A stretch of 64,000 nucleotides of DNA from Streptomyces sp. ERV7 (GCF_001653515.1 NZ_LYOY01000001.1:248001-312000); one strand, 5' to 3'; positions 1 to 11,598 are shown, counted from the stretch's first letter. Notes: generated from the sequence alone by a model not told the origin. Translations and numbers: made by a program.

Positions 1-766
1 GCAGGGAGACGGAGGTGGCGGCCTCGGGGGAGTTCTGGAGGAGCAGATAGACCTGGAGGGGGAGGGTCTGGGTGGTGCCGGGGAGGTTGCCCGCGAAGGT
101 GATCGTGGCGCCGAACTCGCCCAGCGCGCGCGCCCACGTCAGCGCGGCCCCGGCGGCCAGACCGGGCGCGACCATCGGCAGCGTGACGGTGAGGAACACC
201 CGGAACGGGGAGGCGCCGAGCGAGGCCGCCGTCTCCTCGTAGCGGGGGCGCAGCCCGCCGAGCGCGCCCTCCAGGCTGATCACCAGGAACGGCATGGCCA
301 CGAAGGTGGCGGCGACGACCGCGCCGGAGGTGTGGAAGGGCAGCGTGATGCCGAAGGTGTCCTCCAGCCACGGCCCGAGCAGCCCGCGCCGTCCGAAACC
401 GAGCAGCAGGGCCACACCGCCGACGGTCGGCGGCAGCACCATGGGCAGCAGGACGAGCGAGCGCACCAGCGCCTTGCCGGGGAAGTCCACGCGCGCGAGG
501 AGCCACGCCAGCGGCACCCCGAGGACCAGGGACAGGCCGAGTGCCCAGAACGAGACGAGCAGGGAAAGCTTCAGCGCCTCGGTGACGCCCGGGCTGGACA
601 GATGCGTACCGAGGTCGCCCCACGAGGTGCGGGCCAGGATGCCGACGAGCGGCATCAGCAGGAACGCCACGGCGAGCAGCGCGGGCACCAGGAGCGTGAC
701 GGGGGCGCGCAGACCGCCGGAGCGGGCGCCCCTGCTCCAGCGGTGCGGGCGGCTGTGGTTCTTCAT
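1..766 (-). CDS. modB: Molybdate ABC transporter permease ModB (partial)
   Basis: Inner-membrane channel of the molybdate ABC importer; receives molybdate from ModA and works with the ModC ATPase. About 255 residues are visible and the C-terminus lies beyond the left edge. The N-terminus is basic, followed by several hydrophobic spans. Around residue 175 is the permease EAA loop (YEETAASLGASPFRVF, then a conserved G and P), which docks the ATPase. ATG at 766 is preceded by AGGAAG at good spacing. It lies 70 bases downstream of modA on the same strand, with a strong hairpin between them, so it is probably transcribed at a lower level than modA. Family and neighbourhood make this assignment firm; the ATPase gene is presumably outside the window. 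Confidence 0.93.
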   Translation of the reverse strand, partial: MKNHSRPHRWSRGARSGGLRAPVTLLVPALLAVAFLLMPLVGILARTSWGDLGTHLSSPGVTEALKLSLLVSFWALGLSLVLGVPLAWLLARVDFPGKALVRSLVLLPMVLPPTVGGVALLLGFGRRGLLGPWLEDTFGITLPFHTSGAVVAATFVAMPFLVISLEGALGGLRPRYEETAASLGASPFRVFLTVTLPMVAPGLAAGAALTWARALGEFGATITFAGNLPGTTQTLPLQVYLLLQNSPEAATSVSL

Positions 767-786
767 CGCGGCTTCCTGGGGGGTGC

Positions 787-827
787 GGGGCCGTCCGTTG
801 CGCCCCCCGTGCGGAACGGACGGCCCC
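787..827 (-). terminator. Intercistronic hairpin between modA and modB
   Basis: A perfect 13-bp inverted repeat (787-799 with 815-827, arms GGGGCCGTCCGTT / AACGGACGGCCCC) lies just after the modA stop and before modB. Such hairpins protect the mRNA of the abundant binding protein and reduce transcription into the permease gene. That role is inferred from position. Confidence 0.6.
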
Positions 828-836
828 GGCCTGGGG

Positions 837-1640
837 TCACGGCTTCTGGAAGCCCGCGTCCTGGAGGATCTTCTGCGCCTCGGGGCTGCTGAGCCACTGC
901 ACGAAGGCGGCGGCCGCGTCGGCGCTCTTGGAGGTCTTCAGGGTGGCGGCGGGGTACTGGGCCACCGCGTTCTGGGCGTCCGGGATCTCCACGGCGTCGA
1001 CCTTGCCGGTGGCGGAGGCGGCATCCGTCTTGTAGACGATGCCCGCGTCGGCCTCCCCGAGTTCGACCTTGGTGAGGACGGCCCGTACGTTCGGCTCCTG
1101 CGAGACCGGCTTGACCGTGACCTTCTGCGCGTCCAGGACCTTCTTGCTGTAGCGGCCGACCGGCACCTCGGGTGCGGCGAGCACGACCTTCAGCTTGGTG
1201 TCGGCGAGGTCCTTGAGGGCGCCGACCTTCTTGGGGTTGCCCTTGCCGGTCGCGATGACCAGCCGGTTCTTGGCGATGACGGTGGCGGCGCCGGTGTCCG
1301 CCTTCAGCCCGTCCATGGTCTTGGTGTCGGCGGTGACCAGGGCGTCGGCCGGGGCGCCCTGCTTGACCTGGGCGGCGAGCTCCTGCGACCCGGCGAACGA
1401 GAACGTCACCTTGGTGCCGGGGTGCGCCTTCTCGTACGCGGCGCCCGCCGTCTTGAAGACGTCGGTGAGCGAGGCGGCGGCGAGGACCGTGAGCTTCGCG
1501 GCCGGCGCGGCGGTGGAGCCCTTGGAAGCGCCCTGGTCGCTCTTCTTGTCGTCGTCCTTGGAGCAGGCGGCGAGGGGGACGAGCAGGGCGGCGGTGACGA
1601 CGGCGGCCGCGGCGCGGCGCCGGGTGAGGAAGGGGGCCAT
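837..1640 (-). CDS. modA: Molybdate-binding lipoprotein ModA
   Basis: Periplasmic-type solute-binding protein for molybdate or tungstate, 267 residues. The N-terminus is a lipoprotein signal (basic MAPFLTRRR, hydrophobic core, lipobox LAAC at about residue 26) followed by a Lys/Asp/Ser-rich linker. The mature protein opens with [14 protein letters not shown], the ModA family start whose serine contacts the oxyanion, and contains the [12 protein letters not shown] and [13 protein letters not shown] family blocks. It sits between the Mo-responsive regulator and modB on the same strand, the normal mod order. Confidence 0.95.
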   Translation of the reverse strand: MAPFLTRRRAAAAVVTAALLVPLAACSKDDDKKSDQGASKGSTAAPAAKLTVLAAASLTDVFKTAGAAYEKAHPGTKVTFSFAGSQELAAQVKQGAPADALVTADTKTMDGLKADTGAATVIAKNRLVIATGKGNPKKVGALKDLADTKLKVVLAAPEVPVGRYSKKVLDAQKVTVKPVSQEPNVRAVLTKVELGEADAGIVYKTDAASATGKVDAVEIPDAQNAVAQYPAATLKTSKSADAAAAFVQWLSSPEAQKILQDAGFQKP

Positions 1641-1776
1641 GGGGACGGTACTCCTTGGGTGCTGAGCCGCGCCGGTGACGGCGACGCCGCGGGGAACGTG
1701 GACGTACTGCGAGGACGTACGGACGTGTCCTTTACGGGTGTCCTGAACTGCCCTGACTGTCCTGAGCGGGCGGGTC

Positions 1777-2172
1777 CTAAGCGCGGTCGATGTGCACGCT
1801 GGTCGACTTCACGCGGGCGGTGGCCTGCATGCCGACTTCGAGTCCCAGCTCCTCGACGGCCTCCCGGGTGAGCAACGAGACCAGCCGGTGAGGGCCGGCC
1901 TGGATCTCGACCTGGGCGGCGACATCGCCGAGCTTCACGGCGGTGACGATGCCCGGGAAGGCGTTGCGGGCGGAGGTGTACGAGACGTCGTCCTCGCCGG
2001 TGCCGCTCTGGGCGACCTCGACGGAGAACGCGGCCAGGTCGCGGCCGTCGATGAGACGGCGGCCGCTGTCGTCGCGGTGGGTGGCGACGCGGCCCGCGTC
2101 CGCCCAGCGGCGGGCGGTGTCGGGGCTGACCCCGAGCAGGCGGGCGGCCTGACCGATCGTGTAGGACTGCAT
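1777..2172 (-). CDS. Molybdate-responsive HTH-TOBE protein (ModE/Mop-like)
   Basis: A 131-residue protein with a MerR-type helix-turn-helix at the N-terminus ([21 protein letters not shown], residues about 2-22) and a molybdate-binding TOBE/Mop domain at the C-terminus ([22 protein letters not shown], residues about 66-88, ending in SVHID). It probably senses molybdate and regulates the downstream modAB genes. The ATG at 2172 is preferred over an in-frame TTG three codons upstream. It is the first gene of the mod operon. Actinomycetes often use such single-TOBE fusions instead of classical ModE. Confidence 0.88.
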   Translation of the reverse strand: MQSYTIGQAARLLGVSPDTARRWADAGRVATHRDDSGRRLIDGRDLAAFSVEVAQSGTGEDDVSYTSARNAFPGIVTAVKLGDVAAQVEIQAGPHRLVSLLTREAVEELGLEVGMQATARVKSTSVHIDRA

Positions 2173-2227
2173 GTGCCACAAGATAGGCCAGTTCAGGCCG
2201 CATTTACAGATGCTTTGGGGTTATGTA

Positions 2228-2243
2228 CATCGCAGGTGCGATG
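2228..2243. promoter_or_regulatory. Inverted repeat upstream of the mod operon
   Basis: CATCGCA-GG-TGCGATG is a 7-bp inverted repeat 56 bases upstream of the regulator gene. Its position fits an operator for the Mo-responsive regulator, but the sequence does not resemble the E. coli ModE site, so the role is inference only. Confidence 0.3.
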
Positions 2244-2456
2244 CCGGTGGAGGAAGCTCCAGGGGGAGTGCGGGGGTGGTCCGGCGCGGCGTCGCGCCTA
2301 CCGGGACGCGTTGCTGGACAGGTGTCGTACGGGAAGGTCCGCCCAGTCGGCGGGATCGGCGACGAGAGGCTCGTCGTGGACATGCTCGTCGGCGACCGCG
2401 CGCCCGCTGAGCGCCGGCTTCGACAGCCGCCTCAATCGGCGCGCGACGTCCCCGGC

Positions 2457-2894
2457 TCACGGCCAGACAAGGCAATAAGGCTGATGCCCGGCCTCGTGCA
2501 GCCGCACGGAGAAGTCCTGCCACTCGTGCAGCAGCTGGTACACGTTGAACGCGTCGCGGGGGCCGCCGCGGTCCGGGACCGTGGACCAGATGAAGGCCGC
2601 CGCGCCCACCGTCTCCTCGCCCACGCCGCGCAGGGGGTCGACCACCGTCATCGGGAGTTTGACCACCGCGTAGTCGGGGTGGAGGACGACCAGCTCCAGC
2701 GGGGGGACCTTGTGCAGCGGTATGCCCTGGATGCCGGTGAGGACCATCGCCGCCACCGTCTCCGGCTTGATCTTGGTGAACATGCCGCCCATGCCCAGCT
2801 CGTCGCCGCCGAGTTCCTCGGGGCGCATCGAGATCGGCACCCGGGCCGCGGTGGCTCCGTCGGGCGCGCCGAAGTACTTGTAGGTCACCCCCAC
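2457..2894 (-). CDS. Conserved hypothetical protein
   Basis: A 145-residue protein of unknown function. GTG at 2894 follows a GGAAG box at 7-base spacing; GTG at 2888 is an alternative. An upstream extension of the open frame is arginine-rich and does not look coding. The body contains TYKYFGAPDGATAARVPI near the N-terminus and hydrophobic beta-strand-like stretches (LELVVLHPDYAVVKLPM), with no membrane segment or signal peptide. It is divergent from hemL. I recognise no domain. Confidence 0.7.
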   Translation of the reverse strand: MGVTYKYFGAPDGATAARVPISMRPEELGGDELGMGGMFTKIKPETVAAMVLTGIQGIPLHKVPPLELVVLHPDYAVVKLPMTVVDPLRGVGEETVGAAAFIWSTVPDRGGPRDAFNVYQLLHEWQDFSVRLHEAGHQPYCLVWP

Positions 2895-3188
2895 TCGGCC
2901 ACTTCCGTTTCCCGGACCCGTGACGCGGTCGATCCGTTCGATCCGTTCCTCCGCGTCGCGCCGGTGCCGTCCCCGCCGACGGGCGCGCTCGGGACCCCGG
3001 TCATCGGTCCCCTCGCCCAGTCCGCCACCGCGATGCATATCTTTCACCCGATTGCTTGTAGCCCGACTGCTTTGTAGACGGCGCGACCCCCGCCGCGCAA
3101 CCCGATCATCGTGTCAGTGACCTCCCCCACCGGGGTGCGGTGAAACACCTGTCCGCAAGAACGTCCGGGCCTCTGCCACCATGGCTGT

Positions 3189-4502
3189 GTGAGCTATCCG
3201 TACGAATACGACGCCCCAGTTTCGCAGACGCTATTCGACCGCGCGTCCCTCGTGACGCCCGGCGGCGTGAACTCCCCCGTCCGTGCCTTCCGCGCCGTGG
3301 GCGGTACGCCCCGGTTCATGGTGTCCGGTACGGGGCCCTATCTGACCGACGCCGACGGGCGCGAGTACGTCGACCTGGTGTGTTCCTGGGGTCCGATGAT
3401 CCTCGGGCACGCGCACCCCGAGGTGATCGCGAGCGTGCGGGACGCGGTCGCGCGCGGCACCTCCTTCGGTACGCCGGGGGAGGGCGAGGTCGCCCTCGCC
3501 GAGGAGATCGTCGCCCGGGTCGAGCCCGTCGAGCAGGTCCGCCTGGTGTCCTCGGGCACCGAGGCGACCATGTCCGCGATCAGGCTGGCCCGCGGCTTCA
3601 CCGGCCGCGCCAAGGTGATCAAGTTCGCCGGCTGCTACCACGGTCATGTCGACGCGCTGCTCGCCGCCGCCGGTTCCGGCGTGGCCACGTTCGGGCTGCC
3701 GGACACCCCGGGCGTCACCGGCGCCCAGGCCGGCGACACGATCGTGCTCCCGTACAACGATCTGGACGCGGTCCACGCCGCCTTCCACGCCCACCCGGGC
3801 GAGATCGCCTGTGTGATCACCGAGGCCTCGCCCGGCAACATGGGCGTCGTCCCGCCCGCCGACGGCTTCAACGCGGGGCTCAAGGCCGCCTGTGCCAAGA
3901 ACGGTGCGCTGTACATCTCCGACGAGGTCATGACCGGCTTCCGGACCTCGAAGGCCGGCTGGTACGGCGTCGACGGCGTGAAGCCCGACCTCATGACCTT
4001 CGGCAAGGTCATGGGCGGCGGCTTCCCCGCCGCGGCCTTCGGCGGCCGCGCCGACGTGATGGCCCACCTCGCCCCGGCCGGCCCCGTCTACCAGGCGGGC
4101 ACGCTCTCCGGGAACCCGATCGCCACCGCCGCGGGCCTCGCCCAGCTGCGGCTCCTCGACGACGCCGCGTACGTGAAGGTCGACGCGGTGTCGAAGGAGA
4201 TCCAGGGGCTCGTCACCGCCGCGCTCGCCAAGGAGGGCGTCGCCCACCGGCTCCAGACGGCGAGCAACATGTTCTCCGTCTTCTTCACCCCGGACGAGGT
4301 GCGCGACTACGAGGACGCGAAGAAGCAGGAAGCCTTCCGCTTCACCGCCTTCTTCCACGCGATGCTGGCGAACGGCGTCTACCTGCCGCCGTCCGCCTTC
4401 GAGTCCTGGTTCGTCTCGACCGCCCACGACGAGCGCGCGATCGAGCGCGTCGCGGCCGCGCTGCCCGCCGCCGCCCGTGCCGCCGCGGAGGCCACCGCAT
4501 GA
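3189..4502 (+). CDS. hemL: Glutamate-1-semialdehyde 2,1-aminomutase HemL
   Basis: PLP enzyme that converts glutamate-1-semialdehyde to 5-aminolevulinate, the committed precursor of heme, siroheme and cobalamin in the C5 pathway. Length 437 matches the family. Visible signatures are [15 protein letters not shown] near the N-terminus, [16 protein letters not shown] (phosphate contact), the [10 protein letters not shown] aspartate block, and the PLP lysine at residue 273 in [16 protein letters not shown]. The start is GTG at 3189 with a weak upstream ribosome-binding site. The stop overlaps the next gene's start (ATGA), so the two are translationally coupled. Confidence 0.97.
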   Translation: MSYPYEYDAPVSQTLFDRASLVTPGGVNSPVRAFRAVGGTPRFMVSGTGPYLTDADGREYVDLVCSWGPMILGHAHPEVIASVRDAVARGTSFGTPGEGEVALAEEIVARVEPVEQVRLVSSGTEATMSAIRLARGFTGRAKVIKFAGCYHGHVDALLAAAGSGVATFGLPDTPGVTGAQAGDTIVLPYNDLDAVHAAFHAHPGEIACVITEASPGNMGVVPPADGFNAGLKAACAKNGALYISDEVMTGFRTSKAGWYGVDGVKPDLMTFGKVMGGGFPAAAFGGRADVMAHLAPAGPVYQAGTLSGNPIATAAGLAQLRLLDDAAYVKVDAVSKEIQGLVTAALAKEGVAHRLQTASNMFSVFFTPDEVRDYEDAKKQEAFRFTAFFHAMLANGVYLPPSAFESWFVSTAHDERAIERVAAALPAAARAAAEATA

Positions 4503-5185
4503 ACGACAGCAGCAGCGACCTCACCGTCGTCCACCTGATGCGCCACGGCGAGGTGCACAACCCCGACGGCGTGCTCTACGGCCGTCGCGCCGGCTACCAC
4601 CTCTCCGAGCTCGGCCGGCAGATGGCCGACCGGGTCGCCGAGCACCTGGCGGGCCGCGACATCACCCACGTGGTGGCGTCCCCGCTGGAGCGCGCCCAGG
4701 AGACGGCCACCCCGATCGCCAAGGCGCACGGCCTCGACCTCGGCACCGACGAGCGGCTGATCGAGGCGGGCAACGTCTTCGAGGGCAAGACGTTCGGCGT
4801 CGGCGACGGCGCCCTGCGCAAGCCCGCCAACTGGAAGCACCTCACCAACCCGTTCCGCCCCTCCTGGGGCGAGCCGTACGTCGAGCAGGTCGTACGGATG
4901 ATGGGCGCCCTGGACGCGGCGCGCGACGCGGCCCGCGGCCATGAGGCGGTCCTGGTCAGCCATCAGCTGCCGATCTGGACCGTGCGCTCGTTCGTGGAGC
5001 GGCGGCGGCTGTGGCACGACCCGCGCAAGCGGCAGTGCACGCTCGCCTCGCTGACCTCGTTCACCTACCGCGGCGACAAGATCGTCTCGGTGGGCTACAG
5101 CGAGCCGGCCCGCGATCTGGTCCCGGCGCACCTGCTGGCCGGCGCCAAGCCGGTGAAGGGCAAGGCGAAGGCCTTCGGGGCGTGA
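4499..5185 (+). CDS. Histidine phosphatase family protein (phosphoglycerate-mutase fold)
   Basis: A 228-residue member of the histidine phosphatase superfamily. The phosphohistidine motif R15-H16-G17 lies in [11 protein letters not shown], the second RHG-superfamily arginine is in [15 protein letters not shown], and the second catalytic histidine is in [10 protein letters not shown]. The substrate is unknown; the fold covers sugar-phosphate phosphatases and mutases. Its start overlaps the hemL stop by 4 bases. From memory, the same pair is adjacent in other Streptomyces, where cytochrome c maturation genes follow; those genes are absent here. Confidence 0.88.
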   Translation: MNDSSSDLTVVHLMRHGEVHNPDGVLYGRRAGYHLSELGRQMADRVAEHLAGRDITHVVASPLERAQETATPIAKAHGLDLGTDERLIEAGNVFEGKTFGVGDGALRKPANWKHLTNPFRPSWGEPYVEQVVRMMGALDAARDAARGHEAVLVSHQLPIWTVRSFVERRRLWHDPRKRQCTLASLTSFTYRGDKIVSVGYSEPARDLVPAHLLAGAKPVKGKAKAFGA

Positions 5186-5255
5186 GCCCCGACGGGCGGG
5201 CGCGGGCCGTGGGTCGTCCCCACCCCGCACGGGGTCGTCGGGGTCACCGGGGCGC

Positions 5256-6569
5256 TCACTTCGGCATCTGCTGCTGGGCCTTGGCCAGGGCCGCCTTCAC
5301 GGACTCGGTGGTGACCGCGCGGCCCGCCGCCGCGTCGGCCCACAGGCCCTTGACGGCGGTACCCACGGCCGTCTCGAACTGCGACTCCTCGGGAACCTGC
5401 GGCAGCGGGGCGGCGCTCTTCAGCAGGGTCTCCTTGAGCACCGAGGTGTCGGGGGCGCCGAAGGCGGGGTCGGCCTGCGCGGCCTTGACCGGCGGGATGG
5501 AGCCGTACGTCTTGTTGAGGATCTTCTGTTCCTCGTCGCCGGTCATGAACTTCACGAAGCTGAGGGCGCCGTCGCGGTTGTGGGTGTTCTTGAAGACGGA
5601 GATGTTGATGCCCGCGACCATCGAGTTGACGTTCCTGTCCGAGTCCGGGGTCCCGGCCGGGACGGGCACCGGTGCGACGCCCCAGTCCTCGGGCTTCATG
5701 CCCTGCGCGGCGAAGGTGGAGGCGGCGGCCTGCCACAGCACCATGGCGGTCTTCCCGGTGGAGAAGTCGCGCAGCGACTGGTTCTGGGCGTACTCCGCGT
5801 TGCCCGGCGCGACGATCTTGTCCTTGGCCATGAAGTCGACGTACTGCTTCACCGCGGCGACCGCGCCGTCCGAGGTGAAGGTGGGCTTTCCGGCGGCGTC
5901 GAAGAAGTCCGCGCCGTGCTGTCTGCCGAGCACGAACACCTGGTGGATGTTGTTGGCGAGGTTGGCGCCCTCGGCGCCCAGCGCCCACTTGCCGTCCTTG
6001 GAGAGCCGTTTGCCGTCCGCGACGAGCTCGTCCCAGGTCGCGGGCGGCTCGGCTATGCCCGCGTCGGCGAACATCTTCTTGTTGTAGTAGAGCGCGTACG
6101 ACAGCGAGTACAGCGGGACGGCGGCCGGGTCCTTGCCCGGGGCGCCGGCCGCGGCGACCGCGGAGTCCGCGAACCGGGCCCGGCCGCCGATCGCGTCGAA
6201 CGCGGCCCGGTCCCACGGCAGGAGCGCGCCGGTGGCCTGGAGCGAGGCGGACCAGGTGTTGCCGATGTTCAGTACGTCGGGGCCCTGGCCGGAGGTGGTG
6301 GCGGCGAGGATGCGGTTGAGCAGGTCGGACCAGGGGACGACCTCCAGCTTGACCTTGATCCCGCTCTGCTGCTCGAACTTCTTGAGCTCGGCGGTCAGGA
6401 TCCTCTTGTCCGCCTCGATGCTCGGCCCCTGGTTGGACGCCCAGTACGTCAGGGACTTCGGGGAGTCGTTGCCGCCGCCGCCCGTGGCGGAGCCGCCGCC
6501 GCAGGCACTCGCGGTGGCGGCGAGAGCGGTGACGGTCGCGAAGGCAGCCGCGGCTCGGAGTCTGCGCAT
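5256..6569 (-). CDS. Sugar ABC transporter substrate-binding lipoprotein
   Basis: Extracellular solute-binding protein family 1, 437 residues. The signal peptide ends in a lipobox (ATASAC, cysteine at about residue 23) followed by a Gly/Asn linker. Typical blocks include GIKVKLEVVPWSDLLNRIL, GPDVLNIGNTW, YSLSYALYYNKKMFADAGI and a C-terminal AVGTAVKGLWADAA segment. It should deliver a sugar or oligosaccharide to an importer, but no permease genes are adjacent. It diverges from a ROK regulator across 150 bases that contain an inverted repeat, so it is probably controlled by that regulator. The substrate cannot be read from sequence. Confidence 0.9.
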   Translation of the reverse strand: MRRLRAAAAFATVTALAATASACGGGSATGGGGNDSPKSLTYWASNQGPSIEADKRILTAELKKFEQQSGIKVKLEVVPWSDLLNRILAATTSGQGPDVLNIGNTWSASLQATGALLPWDRAAFDAIGGRARFADSAVAAAGAPGKDPAAVPLYSLSYALYYNKKMFADAGIAEPPATWDELVADGKRLSKDGKWALGAEGANLANNIHQVFVLGRQHGADFFDAAGKPTFTSDGAVAAVKQYVDFMAKDKIVAPGNAEYAQNQSLRDFSTGKTAMVLWQAAASTFAAQGMKPEDWGVAPVPVPAGTPDSDRNVNSMVAGINISVFKNTHNRDGALSFVKFMTGDEEQKILNKTYGSIPPVKAAQADPAFGAPDTSVLKETLLKSAAPLPQVPEESQFETAVGTAVKGLWADAAAGRAVTTESVKAALAKAQQQMPK

Positions 6570-6625
6570 GGCGGGATCGCCCCTTTCCGGGGTTCCAGAG
6601 ATGGCCGGGTTCAGGTCCTGAACGG

Positions 6626-6652
6626 ACTCACGCCTTAATTTAGGACGTGAGT
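6626..6652. promoter_or_regulatory. Candidate ROK operator between divergent genes
   Basis: A 7-bp inverted repeat (ACTCACG at 6626-6632, CGTGAGT at 6646-6652) flanks an AT-rich centre that includes TTAATTTA. It lies between the binding-protein gene and the ROK regulator. ROK repressors typically bind AT-rich centred palindromes in such positions; binding is inferred. Confidence 0.5.
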
Positions 6653-6719
6653 TAAGACCCGAGAGAAGGTCGCGTCAAGGCCCCGGGCGGCGGTATGTTG
6701 CACGCAGGGAGGGAGCCAT

Positions 6720-8051
6720 ATGGCCATGCCGAACAGACGAACCGTTCGTGACCTGCGGCGCGACAACCGGACCGCGGTGTTGCAACGGTTGTATTTCGAC
6801 GGTCCGACGAGCCGTCAGGCGCTCGGCCCCGCCACCGGGTTGAGTTCAGGTTCCATCAGCAACGTGGTCACCGAGCTCGCCGCCGAGGGGCTCCTGGAGG
6901 ACGCCGGTGTCGTCGAATCGGACGGCGGCAGACCGCGCACCCTGCTCCGGGTCACCCGCGACAGCGGCCACCTCATCGGGGTGGACGTCGGCGAGACCCG
7001 CGTCCGCGTGGAGCTCTTCGACCTGGTGATGAGCGAACTGGCGCGCGCGGAGCTCACCTTGACGGTGGACGGCTACGACGTGGACCACATCGTCGGGCTC
7101 ATCCGCGACGGGGTCGCCGCCGTGCTGCGCGAGACCGGCCTGGCGCCCGAGCGGCTGCTCGGCATCGGCGTCGGCGTCCCGGGCATCGTCGACCGCAGCG
7201 GCCCCGAGGGCGCGGTGGTGCACGGGCAGACCATCGGCTGGGACGCGGTCCCGCTGGAGGCCCTGCTGCGCTCCGCGCTCACCGGTGAACTCCCGCCCGG
7301 CATCCGCCTCTTCGTGGAGAACGGCGCCAAGACGCTCGGCCAGGCCGAGATGTGGTTCGGCGGCGGGCGCGGCGCGCAGGACGCGGTGATCGTGCTGTTC
7401 GGCTCGGGCGTCGGCGCCTGCATCGTCTCCGACGGGCAGATCTACGGGGGTGCGCACAGCAGCGCCGCGGAGTGGGGCCACACCACGGTCCAGGTACGCG
7501 GGCGCCGCTGCCGGTGCGGGGCGCCGGGCTGCCTGGAGGCGTACGCGGGGGCGGAGGCCCTGGTCGCCCGCTGGCGCGAGGCGGGCGCCGCCCTGCCGGA
7601 CGGCATCGAGGAAGAGGCGGCGGTGGCGGCGCTGGTGGCGGCGGCCTATCCGGAAGGCCCGGACGTCCCCGCCGAGGCGCCCCACGACCCCGTCGCGCGG
7701 ACCGTGCTCGACGAGACCGCCGAGTACCTCGGCGCCGGGCTCTCCGACCTCATCAACCTCTACAACCCCGAGCGCATCCTCGTCGGCGGCTGGGCGGGGC
7801 TCCAACTCGGCCCGTACATCCTGGAGTCGGTGCGCGCCCACGCCACGGCGTACGCCCTGCGCCACCCCGCCGAGCGCGTCACCATCGAGCTCGGGCGGCT
7901 CGGCCCGGACGCGGTCACCGTCGGCGCCGCGACCCTGCCGCTGGCCGACTTCTTCGCGCGCGGCGGCCACCGCGCACCGGCCGACGGCGTGGCACCCGTC
8001 CCCGAGCAGCCCGGCTGGCGGGCCTCGGTCGAGGAGCGCGCCGCTCGCTGA
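6720..8051 (+). CDS. ROK family transcriptional regulator
   Basis: A 443-residue sugar-responsive repressor. The N-terminal winged helix-turn-helix (RRDNRTAVLQRLYFDGPTS then GLSSGSISNVVTELAAEGLL, residues about 12-60) is followed by a sugar-kinase-like ROK domain. ATP/sugar-fold blocks include LIGVDVGETRVRVELFD and GIGVGVPGIVD, and the zinc motif CRCGAPGCLEAYAG is at about residue 262. The ATG at 6720 follows a GGGAGGGAG box; a second ATG lies two codons later. It is divergent from the solute-binding lipoprotein gene it probably represses. Confidence 0.92.
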   Translation: MAMPNRRTVRDLRRDNRTAVLQRLYFDGPTSRQALGPATGLSSGSISNVVTELAAEGLLEDAGVVESDGGRPRTLLRVTRDSGHLIGVDVGETRVRVELFDLVMSELARAELTLTVDGYDVDHIVGLIRDGVAAVLRETGLAPERLLGIGVGVPGIVDRSGPEGAVVHGQTIGWDAVPLEALLRSALTGELPPGIRLFVENGAKTLGQAEMWFGGGRGAQDAVIVLFGSGVGACIVSDGQIYGGAHSSAAEWGHTTVQVRGRRCRCGAPGCLEAYAGAEALVARWREAGAALPDGIEEEAAVAALVAAAYPEGPDVPAEAPHDPVARTVLDETAEYLGAGLSDLINLYNPERILVGGWAGLQLGPYILESVRAHATAYALRHPAERVTIELGRLGPDAVTVGAATLPLADFFARGGHRAPADGVAPVPEQPGWRASVEERAAR

Positions 8052-8078
8052 CCCCCGTACCGGCGACGGCGCCCGCCC

Positions 8079-9143
8079 TCAGGCCGACTCCCGTACCACC
8101 AGCTCCGGAGCGAAGACGACGGAGGTCACCGGGCGCCCCGGTGTCTCGATGTGCTCCTGGAGGAGCCTGGCCATCTCCGCCGCCATGTCCTCCACGGGCT
8201 GGCGCACGGTGGTCAGGCCGAGCCGCCCGGAGGTCGCCGCCGCACTGTCGTCGAAGCCCACCACGGCGACGTCGTCGGGGATCCTCCTGCCGTGCTCCCC
8301 CAGCACCTGGCAGGCGCCCCGCGCCATCACGTCGTTGCCGACGAACACCCCGTCCACGTCCGGGTGTTCGGCGAGGAGCCGTGCCATCGCCTCCTCGCCG
8401 CTGCGCTGGGTGAACCGCCCCTCGACGATGGGGACGTACGGCTGCCCCCGGCGCGCCATCGCGTCCCGGAACCCGGTGAGCCGGTCCTGGCCCGCCGGCA
8501 CGTCCAGCGGCCCGGTGATGGTGGCGATCCGCCGGCAGCCCCGGGCCAGCAGGTGCTCGGCCGCCAGCCGCCCCCCGTCCGCGTGGGCGAGGTCGACGTG
8601 GCTGAGCGGCACCGGCCGGGCCGGGCGCGCGAAGAGCACGGCGGGCAGCCCGGCGGCGACGAGCAGCGCGGGCAGCGGGTCCTCGCCGTGCGCCGACACG
8701 ATCAGCGCGCCGTCGGCGCTGCCCTGGCGCAGATACCCGGCGATCTGCTCCCGGTCGGCGGACGTCTCCGCGAACATCAGCACCGGATGCGTGGAGCGGG
8801 GCCGCAGGAAGCCCACGACCCCGGCGACCACCCGGCCGAAGAAGGGGTCGGCGAACACCCGGGCGGCGAACGCGTCCGGCCCGTCGTGCCCGGCGGACCC
8901 CCCGTCCACTCCCGACACCACCAGCGCGATCGTCCCCGCCCGCCGGGTGACCAGGGAGCGGGCGGCGCGGTTGGGCGCGTATCCGGTGGCCTCGACGGCC
9001 CTGCGCACGGCTTCCCGGATGCCGGGGTCGACGTTGCGGACGCCGTTGACGACACGGGACACCGTCGCCCGTGACACCCCGGCGACCCGCGCGACGTCCT
9101 CCAGCGTGGGCGCCCCGGCGCGCTCCCGCAGATCTCCGCTCAT
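8079..9143 (-). CDS. LacI family transcriptional regulator
   Basis: A 354-residue repressor. The LacI helix-turn-helix and hinge are clear near the N-terminus (PTLEDVARVAGVSRATVSRV then NGVRNVDPGIREAV), followed by a periplasmic-binding-protein-like ligand domain (DVDGVFVGNDVMARGACQVL, DDVAVVGFDDSAAA). The ATG at 9143 is chosen over an open extension to 9188 because it begins just before the DNA-binding domain and leaves the upstream operator outside the gene. Two copies of a GAGAGCGCTC palindrome lie in the divergent intergenic region, so it probably represses itself and the secreted protein gene opposite. Confidence 0.93.
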   Translation of the reverse strand: MSGDLRERAGAPTLEDVARVAGVSRATVSRVVNGVRNVDPGIREAVRRAVEATGYAPNRAARSLVTRRAGTIALVVSGVDGGSAGHDGPDAFAARVFADPFFGRVVAGVVGFLRPRSTHPVLMFAETSADREQIAGYLRQGSADGALIVSAHGEDPLPALLVAAGLPAVLFARPARPVPLSHVDLAHADGGRLAAEHLLARGCRRIATITGPLDVPAGQDRLTGFRDAMARRGQPYVPIVEGRFTQRSGEEAMARLLAEHPDVDGVFVGNDVMARGACQVLGEHGRRIPDDVAVVGFDDSAAATSGRLGLTTVRQPVEDMAAEMARLLQEHIETPGRPVTSVVFAPELVVRESA

Positions 9144-9158
9144 GGCGGCACTGTACGG

Positions 9159-9173
9159 GGGAGAGCGCTCCAC
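9159..9173. promoter_or_regulatory. LacI-type operator 1
   Basis: GGGAGAGCGCTCCAC contains the CG-centred palindrome GAGCGCTC typical of LacI/GalR-family sites (centre AGCGCT). It sits 16 bases upstream of the lacI-type gene start, where a bound repressor would block that gene. Confidence 0.65.
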
Positions 9174-9280
9174 CGGAGCCGAGGGCATCCCCCCTCACCC
9201 ACGGCCTTCCCACCCCAACAACCGGTCTGCGTACAAGACTTGACGTGTCGGCACCGCCGGAGAACCATCTGGGTGCAGTC

Positions 9281-9294
9281 GGAGAGCGCTCTCC
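9281..9294. promoter_or_regulatory. LacI-type operator 2 (perfect palindrome)
   Basis: GGAGAGCGCTCTCC is a perfect 14-base palindrome with the same core as the site about 120 bases away. It lies 43 bases upstream of the secreted discoidin-protein gene, and its matching half-sites point to the neighbouring LacI protein as the binder. Confidence 0.72.
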
Positions 9295-9336
9295 CGTATC
9301 CCGTTCCTCACCCCCACGACCCAGGATCGAGGCTCG

Positions 9337-11514
<2,178 letters not shown>

Positions 11515-11542
11515 GTTCCCGCCCGACCGGGGGTGTGACACA

Positions 11543-11582
11543 CGACTGCGCCGGTGGCCGCACGGGGCCACCGGCGCAGTCG
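11543..11582. terminator. Strong hairpin terminator
   Basis: A perfect 17-bp stem (11543-11559 with 11566-11582) with a 6-base loop, 29 bases after the secreted beta-helix protein stop. It is symmetric, so it can also end transcription arriving from the minus strand. Confidence 0.8.
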
Positions 11583-11598
11583 CCACGGGGTGAGCGCT

